Assembly (NCBI GenBank): GCA_958403395.1
Contig: CATXXF010000018.1
Location: 1 to 39,982 of the forward strand
DNA length: 39,982 bases
Direction of reading: 5' to 3'
Source of the DNA: an uncultured Collinsella sp.
Lineage (GTDB): Bacteria; Actinomycetota; Coriobacteriia; Coriobacteriales; Coriobacteriaceae
Shown: one piece after another, positions 14,959 through 24,213 of the stretch
Layout of the letters: each line of letters starts with the position of its first letter
How positions within the stretch are numbered: the stretch's first letter is position 1
Made by a program: the position numbers and the translations under genes
The notes under the pieces: generated by a model
Told to the model about the DNA's origin: nothing
What the model saw: only the letters and a program-made list of their open reading frames with translations
Database searches by the model: none

Positions 14959-15543
14959 ATGAAATTTGAAGATTTAAAGCTCGTGCAAAAGTGGCGTGAA
15001 TATGCCGGCCCAAAGGATGAGCGCCTGGAGGCTGAGAACGCGAAGATCTACAAGATTGGTTTCGTACTGCTTTCGTTTGGCATGTTGATGATCTTTTTCT
15101 ACCAGTTTATAGCTCGACAGGTTGCGTGGGTTCACAGCGACGCCAGTGAAATGCCGCATGGCTTTGCAACGCCGTTCGAGGCAGCCATGTATTTGTGGTT
15201 CGTTCTCGTGATGTTGATTTGCGCAGGACTGCAAACGCGGAAGGGCTATGTCGATACCAATCGTTTTGGGCAAACCGAGCATCTTCCTGTTGGATATTTC
15301 CTGCTTGTCAGCAGTCTTAGCGGCACCGCGTTCGCGCTTGTTATTGCCGCAATGCGCTGTATCGCTGAGGCTCAGATCGTACCGCTCGAAAGCGTCTTTT
15401 GGTTGGCGAACCTGGCCACGGGCGTGTTCTGCGGTGCGACGATTTTCGCGGCCACGTTTGCTGTCCTGTGCGCAACGTTTTTCACGGCGAAAAGACGCCG
15501 TGCCAAGCTCGAGGCAGAACTCGACTCCACTGATGACATTTAA
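14959..15543 (+). CDS. Four-helix integral membrane protein, XRE partner (194 aa)
   Basis: I do not recognise a named family with certainty. The chain has a charged cytoplasmic N-terminus (about 30 residues) and four hydrophobic segments: near 32-52, 73-92, 110-130 and 145-170. It ends in a Lys/Arg-rich stretch (FTAKRRRAKLEAEL). This plan matches the small membrane proteins often encoded directly after XRE regulators in Gram-positive gut bacteria. AGGAG precedes the ATG at 14959, and the 9-bp gap to the regulator implies co-transcription. Confidence 0.82.
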   Translation: MKFEDLKLVQKWREYAGPKDERLEAENAKIYKIGFVLLSFGMLMIFFYQFIARQVAWVHSDASEMPHGFATPFEAAMYLWFVLVMLICAGLQTRKGYVDTNRFGQTEHLPVGYFLLVSSLSGTAFALVIAAMRCIAEAQIVPLESVFWLANLATGVFCGATIFAATFAVLCATFFTAKRRRAKLEAELDSTDDI

Positions 15544-15548
15544 TGCGC

Positions 15549-15584
15549 AATGGGCTGGCTCTGGGTATCCAGAACCAGCCCATT
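15549..15584. terminator. Strong hairpin between convergent genes
   Basis: AATGGGCTGG (15549-15558) pairs with CCAGCCCATT (15575-15584), and after one C/A mismatch the inner TCTGG/CCAGA closes on a GTAT loop. It lies 5 bases after the membrane-protein stop and before the 3' end of the large minus-strand gene, so it can serve both. No long T-run follows. Confidence 0.65.
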
Positions 15585-15632
15585 TGATGTTCGATGAGCC
15601 GAGTCGGCGTCTCTCACAAAAGTAACTAGGAG

Positions 15633-18600
15633 CTAGCGAGGCCTATCCGAATTGACCTCATTGGCGGTGTCGGTTTCGAGCGCCGTGCGGCGAGCGCTGT
15701 AGGCGATGAGGCCGGCACCTGCCGCGGCGAGTGCTGCAGCGGCTGCCGTAAGGGGAGCGTTGACATCGCCCGTGCCCGCAAGCGCGCCCGCTTTTCCGGA
15801 GCGCTTGTTAGTGCCGTGGTCCTTGCCACTGCCGGAGCTGCTTCCGCCGGAGCCGCCGCCCTCGTCAGTGCCGCCGCCACTCGAGCCACCATCGCCGTCG
15901 ACCGTCATCGGGGCGTCGTGAAGTCCTGTCGTATCAGCGCTGTCGCATACGCCGACCTGAACTTCCGAGCGTTCGCATGCCGCGTCGGGCACATGAAGCT
16001 CGTGCAGCACGGCACCCAGCGCCGAGTTTGCGCCCGGTCGAATTTCCTCGAGCGTTACGGGATCGAGCGCCACCAGATTACGCGCCTTCGCATATAGCGT
16101 TACACGTTTGCCCACTTCATCGCTCCAACTCTCGGGAATGGCGAAGCTCATGCGGAACTGTGCCGTGCAACCCGGTGCCAGCACGGCGTTGCCGTTGTCG
16201 GCTACCAGCGGGTGCGTTGCAAAATGTGCGCCCATTGTCTCGAGCGCGTACTTCATGTGTGCCATGTCGTTGGCCGATGCGTCCTCGGTAAGCTCCGGGT
16301 CGTAGATCGATGCCATGCGTGCGTTCGCTCCGAACCCGATGGATGCGCTGGAGAACGGCTGGTTAGAGCCCTCTCGGTACAGATCGATTGTTCCTGCGGT
16401 CAGCAGCGTGTTGCCGTCGTTTCGCACCGTTACCGTAAACGACTCGCTTGCCGCCCCGGGCACCACGGCGCCCAGGTTGGCCATCGCGCCCAGTGGTGTG
16501 GCGCATGCCACCAAGGGCACTTCGATGCCGTGCAGTTCTGCCTTGCTCTGCTCGGCGCTCACGATGTGCGTGGCAAGCGCTGAGAGCATGCCGCCCGAGG
16601 TCAAAAACGTCGTTATCTGATCGATGGGGTGCTCCAACTCGCAGAGCACGAATGGCTCCGTGAACAGATCGTCTATCAGCGTACTGGCGAAGATGCGGAA
16701 ATGCTTGCCCATTACCGCCACCGGCTCGCCTTCTTCGTCGTAGGTTTGCTCCACTTTGCCGTCAGTGTTCTCGACGTATAGCACGCACCTGCCGTTGTTG
16801 CTCATGCTGAACGATGCCGGGCCGCAGCCAGCTGCGCCGACGGGTGTCGCTGCAAACGCCGATGCGCCTCGCGTCCAAGTAATATGCTGCAGTTGCTCGT
16901 TGACGGTTGCCAAAAAGCCCGAATGTTGTGGCCACGGTACCGCACGGGGTACCGTGGCGTCTGGTGGCATAACGCCCCAGCCCGCAATGGACTGGCCGAT
17001 CACGGCGTACGATGCGCAGCCGCAACCGTCTGCGGTCTCGTACGCAACGGGCACCACCATTTTGCCGTTGATATTCTCGGGCTCGCCCAGCTCGATGCTC
17101 GACGGTGCCTGCGGAAAGCGGAGGACCTGACGGAACGTGAGGCTGTCGCCCGAAACGTCCGACCACAGGGTAAAGCATTCCAGCGCAACCTCGGCCTCGC
17201 TGCCGAGCGCCTTCTCTGCGGTGGTTCCGCGGCGGTGGAGGTAAGCGCCCGACAGACGCCCGTCGACAAGCGTCTTGCCCACCGTGATGCGTGGACACTG
17301 CAGACAATGGTAACCGTCCTCCTGCAGGCGGCCGCGCGAGATGCTGCGCCACGACGTGTGCGATATCACGCGAACTCCGTCGTTGCTTATGCGCAGGCGC
17401 ACAACGGACAGTATGCCGGATGTGCTCGCCGTATCGAAAAGGGTGTTGTCGCCGGCGGAGCGCTCGCCCGAGACCAGCAGCACGTAGGCGTCCTGGTTTC
17501 CTCTTCCGTCCGTATATTCCACTACGTCGAAGTCGTAATCGTATATGCTGTCGCGCTCCACGTCGCCCTCGCCAAACCCAAGGGGAAAGTCCACAGGCGT
17601 GGGAGCGGACCACGTCCCGTTTGCCTTTGTGTGTACCACCAGGCGCGAGCGACCATTGTCGCCGTAGCGCACCGAGGCGATACGGAACAGGCATTCTACG
17701 CCGGCAATCATTGCCAGCTTCATGTGGGCTTCGCTGAGCACGCCAGCAAACAGCACGTTGTCGCTCGAGGGCTTGATGCCGCCACGCTCGTCCTCCGACA
17801 CGCCGGCAGAATCGGCGTTCGGGTCGGCAACGGTGTTCGTTGCCTGACCGATGTAGGTGTACTCATACATCGGCGCGGCGTTTTCGTCGTTCTCTATCAG
17901 TGCATGGACGAAATGCTCGATCTGTCCCGTGTCGTCGCTTTCTGCATCCGCCTCGAGCTCAATGCGCGTGACCGCCCGATCCCAATCGCGCACGACAGGC
18001 GCGGCGTTTACGGCAGCGGCCTTAACCTCGGCGCGTGCGAGCAGTTCGGCGTTGGTGACGATGGTGGCCGATGCGATAAATTGCGGCACGCCGCCCGCCT
18101 CAATGTTGCCGGCCGAGCCGAAGCAGGCATCCAGCGTATAAGGCGTATCTCCACCCAATGCGAGCTCAGAGCGCTGGAGCACATACTGGTCGCCATTGTT
18201 CACCGACATATTCCACGAATCGATGAGTGTGGGCCACGACCCCGACCAAGCCTTGGTGGTCCACTTGAACATTACGAACTGGAGTATCACGTCGACATCG
18301 ACGTCTGCACCTACGCGCAGTCGCGGAAGCTGGTGTCCATCTGCCTTCTCGTACCCAATGAACAGCGTGAGGGATGCGGCGCCGCGCACGGCAGACGAAG
18401 CGACGCCTGCAACGCCGGCGCCAAAGGTGACGGCAAGCCCGATCTGGATGGTGAACGAGCCCGACGTGTTTGAATAGTCGAGCGAAATGTTTTTAAAAAA
18501 CGCGGCGCCGCTGCCGTGCGTGTGGGCACCCACGGCGAGCGCCAGCTTCGCCAACACCCAGGGGTTGACGTTTAGGAAAAACGGCACCGGTCCTAGGGTA

Positions 18601-20000
18601 AACTGCTCGGTCCAATTGAGGTCGGTTCTTACCTGGAAGAGGGCCTTAATATTGCCGTATGCGGGGTCGTTGTTGTTACCCCAGGTTTTGCCCGCCCAAT
18701 CGTAGGCGAGCGAGCCGTACAGCTGTGTGGCGATATCCATCGTGAACAGCGGCGTGCAATGGTGGCGAAGGAGCTTGGTGTTTCTTGGATCGGTGCCCGA
18801 ACCGGCACTCATCCTCTTGTACTGATTCCACTTCCCCTCCATCTCGTCGAGGTAGCGGTTTGCCTGCTTGGCGCCCGACTCGCGCGGCGATTTCTTCCAG
18901 TATTCCGGATCAGGGTTGCCCGAATCATTCATATAGCTAGCTGGTTTGTACCCTCCGCCAAACAGCACGTATCCAGCAAACGAGAAATCGAACAGAATGG
19001 GAAATGTGGGCATCCAACACGTGAACTTATTGCCGCCGATACCGGGAAACGCCGCGGGGAAATCAAACGGAGTGATCTCTTGGTCCATGGTGGTGGGAAT
19101 GATGGTGGTCGAGCCCGATTCCGCCTTTGCGGCCGGCGCGGTGACAACGGCCATAGGGGATGAGAGCGTGTAGGTTTTGCCCTGGTAGTCGAGCATAAAG
19201 CGCAGCTTGCACCCTTCCTCCAGAAGGCCCGAAGCTGCATCGAGGAACGTGTCTTCGAGCGTGAACGTCGCCAGATTATCCGCGCCCGATGCGCTGGCCT
19301 TGATCTGGCCGATCTGCGTGACGGTTTCGGTTGAGCTGCCCGCAGCGGGCATCACTTTATTGATATGCAACGTTGCCTGCCCGCCCTGCGGCAGATGAGC
19401 CTGCACGGTAAAAGCGTGCGTGTCGGGCTGGTCGTTTGCTGCTTCGTCCGCTGGCATTGACATAAACGTGGCGTCGGCGTACTGGATGTCCCAATCGTCG
19501 AATGTGAGCTGGCGAAAGTACGGCTCGCCGTCGGAAAGCGGACGCGTGGGCGCGGTTATGGCGGTGCCACCCTGGATACGCGCGAGGGGAATCTCGACAT
19601 CGCGGTAGCCCGCCATGCTAATGGAGATGCCGCCGTTAAAGTCGTACGCGTCGAGAAGCGTTGCCTCGTCCACGTAGCCTTCCGAAAGCGGCGCGACCTC
19701 AAAGATGGCCGTGCCTTCGTCATCGGTCGTGGCGGAGAGCTGCTTGCCCGCGGCATAGCGCGATGTGAGCGTGACCCTGGCTCCCTTGATGGGCGTATTC
19801 TTGTTGGCGACATCGACCACGACCACACCAAACATGGTGCGCGAGAGAACGAGCACCCTGAAGGGGTCTTTTTCGTCGGCATAGGCTTCGGTAGCCACGA
19901 ACGGCAATATGAAGGCGTTTGCGCTTCCCGGCACGCGCGGCAACATAATGCTCGCCAGCGAGGACACTCCGGCAACAAGTAACGAACGGCGATCAAGCAT
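15633..20000 (-). CDS. Giant exported surface protein with Tat-like signal and LAxTG sorting signal (1455 aa)
   Basis: A large extracellular protein of unknown function. The N-terminus (LDRRSLLVAG...) has twin arginines before a hydrophobic stretch and an ANA cleavage-like site, hence Tat-like. Residues about 60-160 look like a carboxypeptidase-regulatory/CnaB-type beta domain (GVVVVDVANKNTPIKGARV). The middle is long and Trp/Tyr-rich, without a family I can name. Around 1225-1290 a CARDB/NEW3-like domain appears (SFTVTVRNDGNTLLTAGTI). A Gly/Ser linker then leads to LAGTG (1407-1411), an Ala-rich helix and YSARR, followed by an unusual extra acidic tail of about 17 residues. ATG 20000 is preferred (GGGAG 6 bases upstream); the frame extends to 20096. 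Confidence 0.85.
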   Translation of the reverse strand: MLDRRSLLVAGVSSLASIMLPRVPGSANAFILPFVATEAYADEKDPFRVLVLSRTMFGVVVVDVANKNTPIKGARVTLTSRYAAGKQLSATTDDEGTAIFEVAPLSEGYVDEATLLDAYDFNGGISISMAGYRDVEIPLARIQGGTAITAPTRPLSDGEPYFRQLTFDDWDIQYADATFMSMPADEAANDQPDTHAFTVQAHLPQGGQATLHINKVMPAAGSSTETVTQIGQIKASASGADNLATFTLEDTFLDAASGLLEEGCKLRFMLDYQGKTYTLSSPMAVVTAPAAKAESGSTTIIPTTMDQEITPFDFPAAFPGIGGNKFTCWMPTFPILFDFSFAGYVLFGGGYKPASYMNDSGNPDPEYWKKSPRESGAKQANRYLDEMEGKWNQYKRMSAGSGTDPRNTKLLRHHCTPLFTMDIATQLYGSLAYDWAGKTWGNNNDPAYGNIKALFQVRTDLNWTEQFTLGPVPFFLNVNPWVLAKLALAVGAHTHGSGAAFFKNISLDYSNTSGSFTIQIGLAVTFGAGVAGVASSAVRGAASLTLFIGYEKADGHQLPRLRVGADVDVDVILQFVMFKWTTKAWSGSWPTLIDSWNMSVNNGDQYVLQRSELALGGDTPYTLDACFGSAGNIEAGGVPQFIASATIVTNAELLARAEVKAAAVNAAPVVRDWDRAVTRIELEADAESDDTGQIEHFVHALIENDENAAPMYEYTYIGQATNTVADPNADSAGVSEDERGGIKPSSDNVLFAGVLSEAHMKLAMIAGVECLFRIASVRYGDNGRSRLVVHTKANGTWSAPTPVDFPLGFGEGDVERDSIYDYDFDVVEYTDGRGNQDAYVLLVSGERSAGDNTLFDTASTSGILSVVRLRISNDGVRVISHTSWRSISRGRLQEDGYHCLQCPRITVGKTLVDGRLSGAYLHRRGTTAEKALGSEAEVALECFTLWSDVSGDSLTFRQVLRFPQAPSSIELGEPENINGKMVVPVAYETADGCGCASYAVIGQSIAGWGVMPPDATVPRAVPWPQHSGFLATVNEQLQHITWTRGASAFAATPVGAAGCGPASFSMSNNGRCVLYVENTDGKVEQTYDEEGEPVAVMGKHFRIFASTLIDDLFTEPFVLCELEHPIDQITTFLTSGGMLSALATHIVSAEQSKAELHGIEVPLVACATPLGAMANLGAVVPGAASESFTVTVRNDGNTLLTAGTIDLYREGSNQPFSSASIGFGANARMASIYDPELTEDASANDMAHMKYALETMGAHFATHPLVADNGNAVLAPGCTAQFRMSFAIPESWSDEVGKRVTLYAKARNLVALDPVTLEEIRPGANSALGAVLHELHVPDAACERSEVQVGVCDSADTTGLHDAPMTVDGDGGSSGGGTDEGGGSGGSSSGSGKDHGTNKRSGKAGALAGTGDVNAPLTAAAAALAAAGAGLIAYSARRTALETDTANEVNSDRPR

Positions 20001-20156
20001 CTTTGGCTCCCATCCCGCAGGTATCGGTGGAAATAATCCAATTTTGCGAGAAGGCATCCTGTCACGGTAGTGCCGTCCGAGGGCCAAAATGTCCAATTTG
20101 AGCGAGCGAAGCGCCGGGGCTCCGGAGCGCGCATGCTGCGCTAGACAGTCTAGCCG

Positions 20157-21161
20157 CTAACGCAGCATATGCGCGACCAGTTCGGTGCGCGTGCCGATGC
20201 CAAGCTTTGCATACACACTGGATAGGCGGTTTTTGACAGTGCCCGGCGATACTCCCATATGGCGTGCGATTTCGGCGTTGGTCCATCCGCGGCAGGCGAG
20301 CATGGCCATGGTGAACTCTGTGGTCGTCAGGTCGTCAGCCACGTCCTCGCCCGAATCGGGGTTGTGGATGCGCCGCCAGCCGTAGCTGAATCGATACGTA
20401 ATCTCGATGATGCGTGCGAAATCGTCAGGGTATTGCGATTTTAGGCATGCCTCGATGAGTCCCTGCAAAAGGCCGTGGTGTTCGCCGATGAGCTCGATAA
20501 GGCCGTCGGGGCGCGCAATGTCCCAAGCAGCTCCGAAGTGCGTTTTTGCGGCGTCGATGTCCTTGAGGCTCATGCATGCCATGGAAGCTGCCAGGTGCAG
20601 GAATAGTTCCGAGATGGGATAGCTTCCCTGTTTCATAATCAGGGCGTTTTCCGCCATGCCTAGGCTGCGGCCGTATTCGCCGCGCAGATACAAGGCGTGC
20701 GCCATCACGTAGCTGGCGAACAGGCGCAGGCCTTCGGGCAGATGCGCCGCAAGTGGATAAAACTCTTCGGCAGAATACGGGGAAGGCAAGTGCAGCAGGA
20801 CGCTCGCGGCCGAGGCGAACAGGATATGCGTGGCGTGGATGGCGGGCGATTCTTTGTCGGCTGGCGTATCGAGGATGCCCGCAAGGCACCGACGGGCGTC
20901 GGCGATACGGTTGAGCGACAGACTGGCATATCCGCAGATAAAGCATGCGGAATAGCGCGGTGCGGGATCGGTGGCGTCAAGATAGGGGCGCGCCGTCTTG
21001 GCAGCGAGGGTGGCCTGTCCGCGAAAGTACAGCGCTTCTGCCGTGGCAATGGCGCGCGAATCGGGGTCGGAAATGCTTGCAACCGCAGCGTCAATCTGCC
21101 CCGGCACAAAGGCAGTGCACATCAACGGCATGGGAACGTATGGGTAGCCATCGCAGTCCAT
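20157..21161 (-). CDS. LuxR-family regulator with helical-repeat N-terminus (334 aa)
   Basis: The last 56 residues are a LuxR-type HTH (FTMAMLACRGWTNAEIARHMGV, then GTVKNRLSSVYAKLGI). The first 270 residues are Ala/Leu-rich helical pairs (RGQATLAAKTARPYL, YLRGEYGRSLGMAENAL) that look TPR-like and could sense a protein or small-molecule signal; no receiver domain is present, so it is not a two-component regulator. ATG 21161 is preferred because GGGAGA lies 6 bases upstream. The 156-bp gap to the giant surface-protein gene in the same direction contains GC-rich inverted sequences near 20103-20135. Control of that surface protein is a natural guess from position only. Confidence 0.88.
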   Translation of the reverse strand: MDCDGYPYVPMPLMCTAFVPGQIDAAVASISDPDSRAIATAEALYFRGQATLAAKTARPYLDATDPAPRYSACFICGYASLSLNRIADARRCLAGILDTPADKESPAIHATHILFASAASVLLHLPSPYSAEEFYPLAAHLPEGLRLFASYVMAHALYLRGEYGRSLGMAENALIMKQGSYPISELFLHLAASMACMSLKDIDAAKTHFGAAWDIARPDGLIELIGEHHGLLQGLIEACLKSQYPDDFARIIEITYRFSYGWRRIHNPDSGEDVADDLTTTEFTMAMLACRGWTNAEIARHMGVSPGTVKNRLSSVYAKLGIGTRTELVAHMLR

Positions 21162-21229
21162 CTTCCATCTCCCAACAGCTGGCAACAATAGCAGCAATTG
21201 TACTCCTGTTGCTCGGGACCCCTTTCGTT

Positions 21230-22381
21230 TTACTGTTCGGTTAACGCTGCGGATCGTTTTGGAAGGCTTGCGAGCATGGTAGTCCCGTTCTCGGAACTTG
21301 TTTCGACCTCTACAGCGCCACCGTGAAGCGCTGCAATCTCCCAAACGAGTGCTAGTCCGAGTCCTGCGCCGCCGTATGCCCTGCTGCGGGATTTATCCAG
21401 GCGAAAGAACGGTTGGAAGATGCTCTCACGGTACTGCTTGGGTACTCCCGGGCCCTGGTCCTCGACTCGCAGGAACACATGGCTGTCGTTGTCGCAGATG
21501 GAGACGGTAACGCTCGAGTCGGTACGGCTATAGCGGATGGCATTTTCGACCAGGTTAAACACCAGCCGATAGAGGAGCGTGTCGCTCCCGATTACTAAAG
21601 CGTCTCCAGCACAATTGAGGGCTATGCCCTTATTTTCGGCAAGTGGCGCAAGGTCGGTGAGGACCTCTTCGGACAAAGGACCAAGTTCCACATCGTCCTC
21701 GCAAGGGACGCTGCGGAGCTCACTCATCTCGAGCAATACCTTGGCCATTCGAGACATGCGCTCGGTTTGTTCTTGTAGCAGGCCGAGCAGCTCGGCTGTT
21801 TCGGGTTGCAAACCGGAGTGCTCGGAAATGAATAGTTCAATCTGTGCTTGCATAAGGGCGAGCGGGGTGCGCAGCTCGTGTGCGGCGTTGCCGGTAAACT
21901 GACGCTGTGCAGAGAATCCTTCGCCAAGACGGGCGATCATGTCGTTGAAAGAGGCACTGCATCGCTGTAGTTCGGTGGGCACATCTTCACTGAGTTTGAT
22001 TTCGCTTAGGTTGTCAGGCTGCACACGCTCAACCTGGGCTGCAAAAGCCCGTAGCGGTTTGAGTGCACGGCCGCTCACAAAGTACGCCAGCGCGCCGCCA
22101 AGGAGTGTGACTCCAGCCGTGATGTACCAGGCTGTCGTGCCAAAAGACTCCTGTGCGTCGTTTACGACGATCGTGACCTCGTCATCGAGGCTCCCCTTCG
22201 TTGGGTCAAACGCCTGAGGTGCATCTACGCCGGCTGCGCTAAGGGCCGAGATGTCGCTGCCGATGACATCCATGTAGCGCATGCCCGTATAGCCGACCAG
22301 GCAGTTCGTCAGCACGCATGCCGCACACGTGAGCAGTGCCGTCATAATCGTTATGCGCCATTGCAGCGAAAGCCCTTTCAT
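21230..22381 (-). CDS. Sensor histidine kinase, HAMP/HisKA/HATPase (383 aa)
   Basis: A membrane kinase with one transmembrane helix near 11-31, a short outer loop of about 50 residues, and a second helix at 86-104. HAMP follows (105-155), then HisKA with phospho-acceptor His168 in AAHELRTPLALMQ. The ATPase domain shows NLVENAIRY (N box), DQGPGVP (G1), FFRLDKSRS (F box) and GGAGLGLALV (G2). The sensor loop is short, suggesting envelope or membrane sensing. Its ATG overlaps the response-regulator stop by 4 bases, so the pair is translationally coupled. Confidence 0.94.
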   Translation of the reverse strand: MKGLSLQWRITIMTALLTCAACVLTNCLVGYTGMRYMDVIGSDISALSAAGVDAPQAFDPTKGSLDDEVTIVVNDAQESFGTTAWYITAGVTLLGGALAYFVSGRALKPLRAFAAQVERVQPDNLSEIKLSEDVPTELQRCSASFNDMIARLGEGFSAQRQFTGNAAHELRTPLALMQAQIELFISEHSGLQPETAELLGLLQEQTERMSRMAKVLLEMSELRSVPCEDDVELGPLSEEVLTDLAPLAENKGIALNCAGDALVIGSDTLLYRLVFNLVENAIRYSRTDSSVTVSICDNDSHVFLRVEDQGPGVPKQYRESIFQPFFRLDKSRSRAYGGAGLGLALVWEIAALHGGAVEVETSSENGTTMLASLPKRSAALTEQ

Positions 22382-23052
22382 TCTCCATCCTCCATAACGT
22401 AGCCCTCTCCAATCCGATTGCGAATCGGGTCGTATCCCAAAGCGCTGCGCAGCTTTTTGCGGAGTGACGAGATATGAACGCGGGTTGCGTTGCTAAAGCT
22501 GTTCACGCTGCTATCCCAAACGTGCTCGATAAGCTCCTCTTGACTTACCGGACGCCCCTGATTAAGCATCAGGTATTCCAAGATTCCCGTTTCCTTGCGC
22601 GTAAGAGATAGAGCCTCGCTGTCCACGGAAGCGATGCGCGCCTTGGTGTCAAAGCGGAGCTTTCCGCAGGTTAATACTATGTCGCTTTGTGCGAAGCGCC
22701 TGAGGGTAAGGCTGCGGATCCTTGCCGCAAGTTCGTCCAGATGAAACGGCTTGGTAAGGTAATCGTTGGCGCCGGCATCGAGTCCGGCGACTTTATCGGA
22801 TATTTCGCAACGTGCGGACAGAATCAGTACCTTGGTCTCGCAGTCGGTTTTCCTAAGTTCCCTGAGCACGGTCATGCCGTCGATACGGGGAAGGTTGAGG
22901 TCGAGCACCACGAGGTCGAAGGCCTCAACGTCCAGTAGGTCGAGCGCCTCCTGTCCGTCGTGACAGCAGTCGACGCTGTACGCCAAGTTTCGCAAGCTGC
23001 GCGCGATTGCATCGCACAGTGCTCGCTCGTCTTCGACGATCAAAATACGCAT
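22378..23052 (-). CDS. OmpR/PhoB-family response regulator (224 aa)
   Basis: The receiver domain begins RILIVEDE with phospho-acceptor Asp51 in LVVLDLNLP and the conserved Lys in LTKPF near residue 100. The C-terminal winged helix ends with VRVHISSLRKKL-like text (TRVHISSLRKKLRSAL) and GEGYVM, the usual OmpR finish. The frame is open to 23070 but ATG 23052 has GGGAG upstream and starts at the first strand. It is divergent, by 90 bp, from the redox module starting at 23143, which it probably regulates together with its own operon. No binding repeats could be assigned with confidence in that spacer. Confidence 0.94.
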   Translation of the reverse strand: MRILIVEDERALCDAIARSLRNLAYSVDCCHDGQEALDLLDVEAFDLVVLDLNLPRIDGMTVLRELRKTDCETKVLILSARCEISDKVAGLDAGANDYLTKPFHLDELAARIRSLTLRRFAQSDIVLTCGKLRFDTKARIASVDSEALSLTRKETGILEYLMLNQGRPVSQEELIEHVWDSSVNSFSNATRVHISSLRKKLRSALGYDPIRNRIGEGYVMEDGE

Positions 23053-23142
23053 AACAGTCTCCCTGCACATTCCAAATCGCGCTTAACACGGATTTTATAG
23101 TCGATATGGTCCAATGGTCGCGTAACGAAAGGAGTGGTCGAG

Positions 23143-23289
23143 TTGTTCAAAGCGGTAAAACCCGTGGTACAGGTCGCTTTGTTGATCGTCGGAATCACCA
23201 TGGTGTGCTTTGGTGTTATGCGTGGCGAGGCGGATGCCGTGCTGGCCAAAGCGATTAGGCTGTGCTTGGAGTGTATCGGAATTGGATAA
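23143..23289 (+). CDS. CD1871A-family CxxC small membrane protein (48 aa)
   Basis: A very short gene missed by length filters. A single hydrophobic helix (residues 8-25) is followed by FGVMRGEADAVLAKA and the terminal motif CLECIGIG, the hallmark (CxxC near the C-terminus, GIG end) of the CD1871A-like family. TTG 23143 is the start: AAAGGAG lies 8 bases upstream. The family is usually encoded beside a 4Fe-4S membrane protein and a thioredoxin-like lipoprotein, as here, and its CxxC may pass electrons or thiols at the membrane. The stop overlaps the next gene's start region, implying coupling. Confidence 0.85.
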   Translation: MFKAVKPVVQVALLIVGITMVCFGVMRGEADAVLAKAIRLCLECIGIG

Positions 23290-24184
23290 AAGAGAAAACA
23301 CTGCGTCGCATGTTTTGGCCCGATTTCGCGGATTCATTCAGGCGGCGGCGACGCTGGTCACCAATATTCACCTGCCAAACTACGTCAAAGGAAGCATCTA
23401 TCAGGGCGCGGGAAAAACAGTCTGCGTACCTGGACTTAATTGCTATTCGTGCCCTGCGGCATCGGGTGCGTGCCCCATCGGGTCGTTCCAGTCGGTGGTA
23501 GGTTCATCCAAGTTCAACTTTTCTTACTATGTTACCGGTACGCTCATTTTGCTCGGCGTGCTGCTGGGACGATTTGTATGCGGGTTTTTGTGCCCGTTTG
23601 GCTGGCTGCAGGAACTGCTTCACAAGATTCCCGGCAAAAAGTTCTCCACGAAAAAGCTTAAGCCGCTCACGTACATCAAGTACGTCGTGCTGCTGTTTGC
23701 TGTGGTGCTGCTGCCCGTCTTGGTGGTTAACGACGTGGGCATGGGCGACCCGTTCTTTTGTAAGTACATCTGTCCGCAGGGCGTGCTCGAGGGCGCCATT
23801 CCACTGGCCATTGCCAATGCCGGCATTCGATCTGCGTTGGGACATCTCTTTACTTGGAAACTTGCCGTTCTCATTGCCGTGGTAGTGCTGAGCGTTTTGT
23901 TCTACCGCCCCTTCTGCAAATGGATTTGTCCACTCGGCGCATTCTATGCGCTCATGAATAAGGTATCCCTACTGGGGATCCGGGTCGATGCATGCAAATG
24001 TGTCTCGTGCGGCAAGTGCTCAAAGGTTTGTCAGATGGACGTTGATGTGGTCCGCGCGCCCAATCATGCCGAATGCATCCGGTGCGGAAAGTGCATCGGG
24101 GCCTGTCCCGTCGATGCCATCAGCTATCGCTATGGCCTGGATGTGTCGGCGGAAAAGCTCCCCTTGACCGCCGATAAAAAGTAA
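23282..24184 (+). CDS. NapH/NosR-like polytopic 4Fe-4S membrane protein (300 aa)
   Basis: A membrane electron-transfer protein. The N-terminal part has a Cys cluster (GLNCYSCPAASGACPIG), then helices carrying the paired motifs CGFLCPFGWLQE, CKYICPQG and CKWICPLGAFYAL, and a soluble two-cluster ferredoxin end (CVSCGKCSKVCQMDV and CIRCGKCIGACPVDAI). This is the NapH/CcoG-like layout that moves electrons across or along the membrane. The frame reaches back to 23210, but the TTG at 23282 is chosen: GGAG lies 10 bases upstream and it overlaps the preceding stop. Together with the CxxC protein and thioredoxin lipoprotein it likely forms a reducing relay to the outside. Confidence 0.92.
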   Translation: MDKRENTASHVLARFRGFIQAAATLVTNIHLPNYVKGSIYQGAGKTVCVPGLNCYSCPAASGACPIGSFQSVVGSSKFNFSYYVTGTLILLGVLLGRFVCGFLCPFGWLQELLHKIPGKKFSTKKLKPLTYIKYVVLLFAVVLLPVLVVNDVGMGDPFFCKYICPQGVLEGAIPLAIANAGIRSALGHLFTWKLAVLIAVVVLSVLFYRPFCKWICPLGAFYALMNKVSLLGIRVDACKCVSCGKCSKVCQMDVDVVRAPNHAECIRCGKCIGACPVDAISYRYGLDVSAEKLPLTADKK

Positions 24185-24213
24185 ACAAGCTTCGACAAAA
24201 CGGAGGAATGACC

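Noticed and set aside
16884..18473. 529-codon plus-strand frame inside the giant surface-protein gene
   Set aside because: Cys/Arg/His-rich composition and exact overlap with a gene carrying signal and sorting motifs mark it as a shadow.
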